Assembly (NCBI GenBank): GCA_029287815.1
Contig: JARFQK010000267.1
Location: 1-9,546, forward strand
Reading direction: 5' to 3'
Source of the DNA: Gammaproteobacteria bacterium
GTDB lineage: Bacteria; Pseudomonadota; Gammaproteobacteria; SZUA-229
DNA length: 9,546 nt
The notes beneath the pieces were generated by a model. The model was not told the origin of the DNA, ran no database searches, and was given only the letters and a program-made list of their open reading frames with translations. Every line of letters starts with the position of its first letter. The first letter of the stretch is position 1. The translations under genes and the position numbers were made by a program. Shown here piece by piece: positions 7,507 through 9,546 of the stretch.

Positions 7507-7854
7507 ATGGCGACCGATGAACTGAAGAAACGGGTGATTGATGCGCTCGAAGACTTGAAAGCCGAGCACATTGTCGAACTCGACGTCCGCGACAAGACCG
7601 ATGTCACGGATTACCTGATCGTTGCCAGCGGCACTTCGAGTCGGCATGTCCGCGCGATCGCCGAGAACGTGGTGCAGGAGGCGAAGCAGGCCGGTCACGC
7701 CCCGCTGGGTGTCGAGGGCGAGAATGACGGTGAATGGGTCCTGGTTGACTTGGCCGATATTGTGGTTCACGTGATGCAGCCCAAAGTGCGGAAATTCTAT
7801 GATCTTGAAAGCCTGTGGCAGGTTGATCTGTCCCGGCAACAGGAATCCATTTGA
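7507..7854 (+). CDS. rsfS: Ribosomal silencing factor RsfS
   Basis: Binds ribosomal protein uL14 on the 50S subunit and blocks joining with the 30S, lowering translation during starvation (E. coli YbeB/RsfS). 115 residues against 105 in E. coli. The whole protein is the single Oligomerisation/RsfS domain: helical start ELKKRVIDALEDLKA, then DVRDKTDVTDYLIVASGTSS (about 26-45), GVEGENDGEWVLVDLADIVV and HVMQPKVRKFYDLESLW (about 88-104); the last residues are a short extension. Start ATG 7507 lies two bases after the nadD stop; a purine-rich GGTGAAGAA just upstream inside nadD can act as ribosome site. The nadD-rsfS-rlmH order is widespread in proteobacteria. It lies in the same frame as rlmH, separated by TGA-TCG. 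Confidence 0.96.
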   Translation: MATDELKKRVIDALEDLKAEHIVELDVRDKTDVTDYLIVASGTSSRHVRAIAENVVQEAKQAGHAPLGVEGENDGEWVLVDLADIVVHVMQPKVRKFYDLESLWQVDLSRQQESI

Positions 7855-7857
7855 TCG

Positions 7858-8328
7858 GTGCGTATCGATCTGATTGCGGTTGGCCAGAAACTTCCTGCCT
7901 GGGTTTATCAGGCCTGTGACGACTACATCAAGCGCTTTCCCAGGGAGCTGGTATTTCGCATAACAGAAATCCCGCTGGTCAAACGTGGTAAGAATGCGGA
8001 CATACAGCGCATCTGCCGAGACGAAGGCAAAAAGCTGCTGGCTGCCGCCGCGCAAGGATCGATGCTGGTGGCATTGGATGCCAACGGCAAGCAGCTGACG
8101 ACCGAGCAATTGGCATCGACACTGCAGGCCTGGATGCAGTCGGGGAGGGATATCACACTGTTCATCGGCGGCCCGGATGGGCTTTCCGACGAAATCCTGC
8201 AACGCGCAGAACAGCGCTTGTCGCTGTCCAAAATGACCTTTCCGCATGCGCTAGTGCGCATAATCCTTGCCGAGCAGCTCTATCGGGCGTGGAGTGTTAT
8301 CAACCACCACCCTTACCACAGGGCCTGA
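7858..8328 (+). CDS. rlmH: 23S rRNA pseudouridine-1915 N3-methyltransferase
   Basis: SPOUT-class methyltransferase that adds a methyl group from S-adenosylmethionine to N3 of pseudouridine 1915 in helix 69 of 23S rRNA, acting on assembled 70S ribosomes. 156 residues (E. coli 155). Motifs: IDLIAVGQKLPAWV at the N-terminus, RFPRELVF and KRGKNADIQRI, the cofactor-binding knot FIGGPDGLSDEI (102-113), and the C-terminal LYRAWSVINHHPYH (141-154), nearly invariant in the family. It starts with GTG at 7858; no other start is possible because the rsfS TGA lies two codons upstream in the same frame. AGGA at 7841-7844 is 13 bases ahead, a long spacing. It is probably the third gene of nadD-rsfS-rlmH. 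Confidence 0.97.
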   Translation: MRIDLIAVGQKLPAWVYQACDDYIKRFPRELVFRITEIPLVKRGKNADIQRICRDEGKKLLAAAAQGSMLVALDANGKQLTTEQLASTLQAWMQSGRDITLFIGGPDGLSDEILQRAEQRLSLSKMTFPHALVRIILAEQLYRAWSVINHHPYHRA

Positions 8329-8516
8329 CGCATATGCGATTCATCGGTGGCCTGGGATGGCGTTTCAATCAGTCTGTCCGGTTCTTAAACGGTTTCCAGC
8401 CGTGCACCGCGCTCGATCCTGCCCGATTGTTCGTAAAATCAAACAGGACAAACCGTCACCGCACGGTCCAGCGTTAAATTCGATTTATGTGATTGAAATA
8501 TGGAAGGGTTCAACGA
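8329..8516. other. rlmH-maf intergenic region, no gene recognised
   Basis: A 188-base gap. It begins with a 10-base palindrome CGCATATGCG (8329-8338) directly after the rlmH stop, and contains a short inverted repeat ACCGT/ACGGT (8452-8456 and 8463-8467, six-base loop). Neither is followed by a T-run, so no intrinsic terminator is supported. TAAAAT at 8434-8439 resembles a -10 element but lacks a matching -35. Open frames crossing it (8267-8551, 8289-8477) show no family resemblance and overlap rlmH or maf. Confidence 0.5.
8502..8508 (+). promoter_or_regulatory. Ribosome binding site of maf
   Basis: GGAAGGG ends eight bases before the ATG at 8517. It is the clearest Shine-Dalgarno noticed in the window, and it selects ATG 8517 over the in-frame TTG 8493, ATG 8520 and ATG 8541. 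Confidence 0.65.
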
Positions 8517-9128
8517 ATGATGGGTCCGCCTTCGTGCAACATGCGGGTTAGGCTGGTGCTTGCGTCTGGTTCGCCGCGCAGGAAAGAACTGTTGCAGCAG
8601 CTCGGCGTTCAATTCGAGGTCAAGCCGGTTGACATCGATGAGACCCGCTTGCCCCGTGAGGCCGCCCTGGTGTATGCCCAACGACTTGCGTCGGAAAAAG
8701 CGCGCGCCGGTTATCGGCGCAGCTGTACTGACGGCGATCCGTGCGTGGTGTTGGGCGCGGATACGGTGGTCGTTGTCGACGACGACGTTCTCGGCAAGCC
8801 AGCGAGCAAGCGGCAGGCAGTCGCTTTTTTGGCTAAACTTTCAGCAAGAACACACATTGTGCACACCGCGATCGCACTGGTGTCATCGACAGATGAATGC
8901 GTCGATGTCGTCAGCAGCGAGCTTGAATTCGCTCGGCTGTCTGAACGACAGATCAAAGCCTATGTCGAAACGGGTGAACCTCTCGATAAAGCCGGCGCCT
9001 ACGCGATCCAGGGCATAGCGGGCCGTTTCGTGGTCAATTTGAACGGTAGCTACTCTGGTGTGATGGGTTTGCCATTGTTTCAGACTGCGCAACTGCTGTC
9101 CGCTCGTGGAATAAGCTGTCCAATATGA
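8517..9128 (+). CDS. maf: Maf-type nucleoside triphosphate pyrophosphatase (YhdE type, dTTP/UTP)
   Basis: House-cleaning enzyme that hydrolyses nucleoside triphosphates to monophosphate and pyrophosphate; the YhdE subgroup prefers dTTP, UTP and modified pyrimidines. 203 residues from ATG 8517 (E. coli YhdE 197). Motifs: LASGSPRRKELL (15-26; R21 and R22 bind phosphates), LGADTVV with catalytic-site D82, GKP with K94, and EPLDKAGAYAIQG (154-166, with Q165), which separates YhdE-type from YceF-type proteins; NGSYSGVMGLPL follows. The good Shine-Dalgarno at 8502-8508 supports this start; ATG 8541 (195 residues) would also keep every motif. rng follows in the same frame, an order also seen in E. 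coli (yhdE-rng), which supports the subgroup call. Confidence 0.95.
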   Translation: MMGPPSCNMRVRLVLASGSPRRKELLQQLGVQFEVKPVDIDETRLPREAALVYAQRLASEKARAGYRRSCTDGDPCVVLGADTVVVVDDDVLGKPASKRQAVAFLAKLSARTHIVHTAIALVSSTDECVDVVSSELEFARLSERQIKAYVETGEPLDKAGAYAIQGIAGRFVVNLNGSYSGVMGLPLFQTAQLLSARGISCPI

Positions 9129-9161
9129 CAATCTAATAATATAAGAACAACCATCATTTAT

Positions 9162-9546
9162 ATTAGCAAGGAAATTCTGGTCAATATCACGACTCAGGAA
9201 ACCCGGGTTGCGACTATAGAAAAAGGCATGGTTCACGAGATTTATATCGAGCGCAGCCACCGCAAAGGGCTTGTCGGAAATATTTACAAGGGCATGGTTG
9301 CGCGGGTTTTACCCGGGATGGAGGCCGCATTTGTCGATATCGGCCTCGAGCGCGCCGCGTTTTTGCACGTTTCTGATGTCGCTCAGGCACGACAGAGCGG
9401 TAATGGCGGTACAGTGCACATCAGCCAGGTGCTGCGCGAGGGGCAGGAGCTGTTGGTGCAAGTCATCAAGGATCCGTTAGGAACCAAGGGCGCGAGGCTG
9501 ACGACGAATATCACGATACCTTCGCGCTATCTGGTTTACATGCCGA
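9162..9546 (+). CDS. rng: Ribonuclease G, N-terminal part (3' end outside window), non-canonical start
   Basis: Endoribonuclease of the RNase E/G family that matures the 16S rRNA 5' end and cleaves some mRNAs. The 128 codons present match the N-terminus of E. coli RNase G: EILVNITTQETRVA, EIYIERSHRKGLVGNIYKG, VARVLPGMEAAFVDIG, AAFLHVSD, then KDPLGTKGARLTTNITIPSR and YLVYMP. These span the start of the family fold and the S1 domain. Family proteins usually begin M-x-x-E-[IL]-L-[IV]-N; here the codon at the Met position is ATT (9162), and no ATG, GTG or TTG lies in frame between the maf TGA (9126) and ATG 9228, which would remove 22 conserved residues. Alternatives are ATT 9156, ATC 9153, ATA 9141, CTG 9177, or a sequence error. 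No Shine-Dalgarno precedes ATT 9162. Gene identity is certain; the start is not. Confidence 0.9.
   Translation, partial: MSKEILVNITTQETRVATIEKGMVHEIYIERSHRKGLVGNIYKGMVARVLPGMEAAFVDIGLERAAFLHVSDVAQARQSGNGGTVHISQVLREGQELLVQVIKDPLGTKGARLTTNITIPSRYLVYMP

Noticed and set aside
8447..8469. Possible terminator hairpin upstream of maf
   Set aside because: Only a five-base stem (ACCGT/ACGGT) and no following T-run.
8267..8551. 94-residue plus-strand frame bridging rlmH and maf
   Set aside because: It overlaps the conserved end of rlmH and the start of maf, has no ribosome site noted, and shows no family resemblance.
9271..9480. 69-residue frame inside rng
   Set aside because: It is in another frame from the RNase G homology, which runs unbroken to the window end.

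Overview
The window is a chromosomal housekeeping segment from a GC-rich gammaproteobacterium. The evidence is gene content and order: lnt, ybeL-type zinc-ribbon gene, leuS, lptE, holA, proA, nadD, rsfS, rlmH, maf (yhdE type), rng. LptE, RlmH and the YbeL family are typical of this class, and ProA, LptE and HolA read like gammaproteobacterial orthologues. LeuS lacks the roughly 40-residue leucine-specific insertion before KMSKS that E. coli LeuS carries. From memory, that short form occurs in deeper non-enteric gammaproteobacteria (Legionella/Coxiella-like, perhaps Chromatiales-like), so I would not place the organism in the Enterobacterales. No tRNA, rRNA, insertion sequence, CRISPR array, phage gene or other mobile element is visible, and I found no previously undescribed multi-gene system.

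Layout. Positions 1-730 hold the 3' part of lnt on the plus strand. The zinc-ribbon gene converges on it from the minus strand, and the two stop codons share one CTAG. A divergent AT-rich intergenic region (about 1249-1396) separates the zinc-ribbon gene from leuS. leuS, lptE and holA (1397-5351) are tightly packed on the plus strand (TAATG overlap, then a 14-base gap) and look like one operon. A 138-base gap with a perfect TATAAT and an inverted repeat precedes proA (5490-6770). After a 116-base gap containing a 24-codon upstream ORF come nadD, rsfS and rlmH (6887-8328), with gaps of only 2 and 3 bases. A 188-base gap precedes maf (8517-9128), which has the only strong Shine-Dalgarno sequence I noticed. 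The window ends inside rng (RNase G).

How the genes relate. lnt and lptE serve the outer membrane (lipoprotein N-acylation; LPS transport). leuS, rsfS and rlmH serve translation (tRNA charging, ribosome silencing, 23S rRNA modification). holA serves DNA replication, proA proline synthesis, nadD NAD synthesis, maf removal of non-canonical or excess nucleotides, and rng rRNA/mRNA processing. In E. coli, holA and nadD are neighbours and maf-rng lies elsewhere; here proA sits between holA and nadD, and maf-rng follows rlmH.

The points most worth checking are start and stop signals: rng has no ATG, GTG or TTG where its N-terminus should be (an ATT sits there instead), a short ORF overlaps the nadD start by ATGA, two adjacent gene pairs lie in the same frame separated by one TGA, and lnt and the zinc-ribbon gene overlap at their stop codons.
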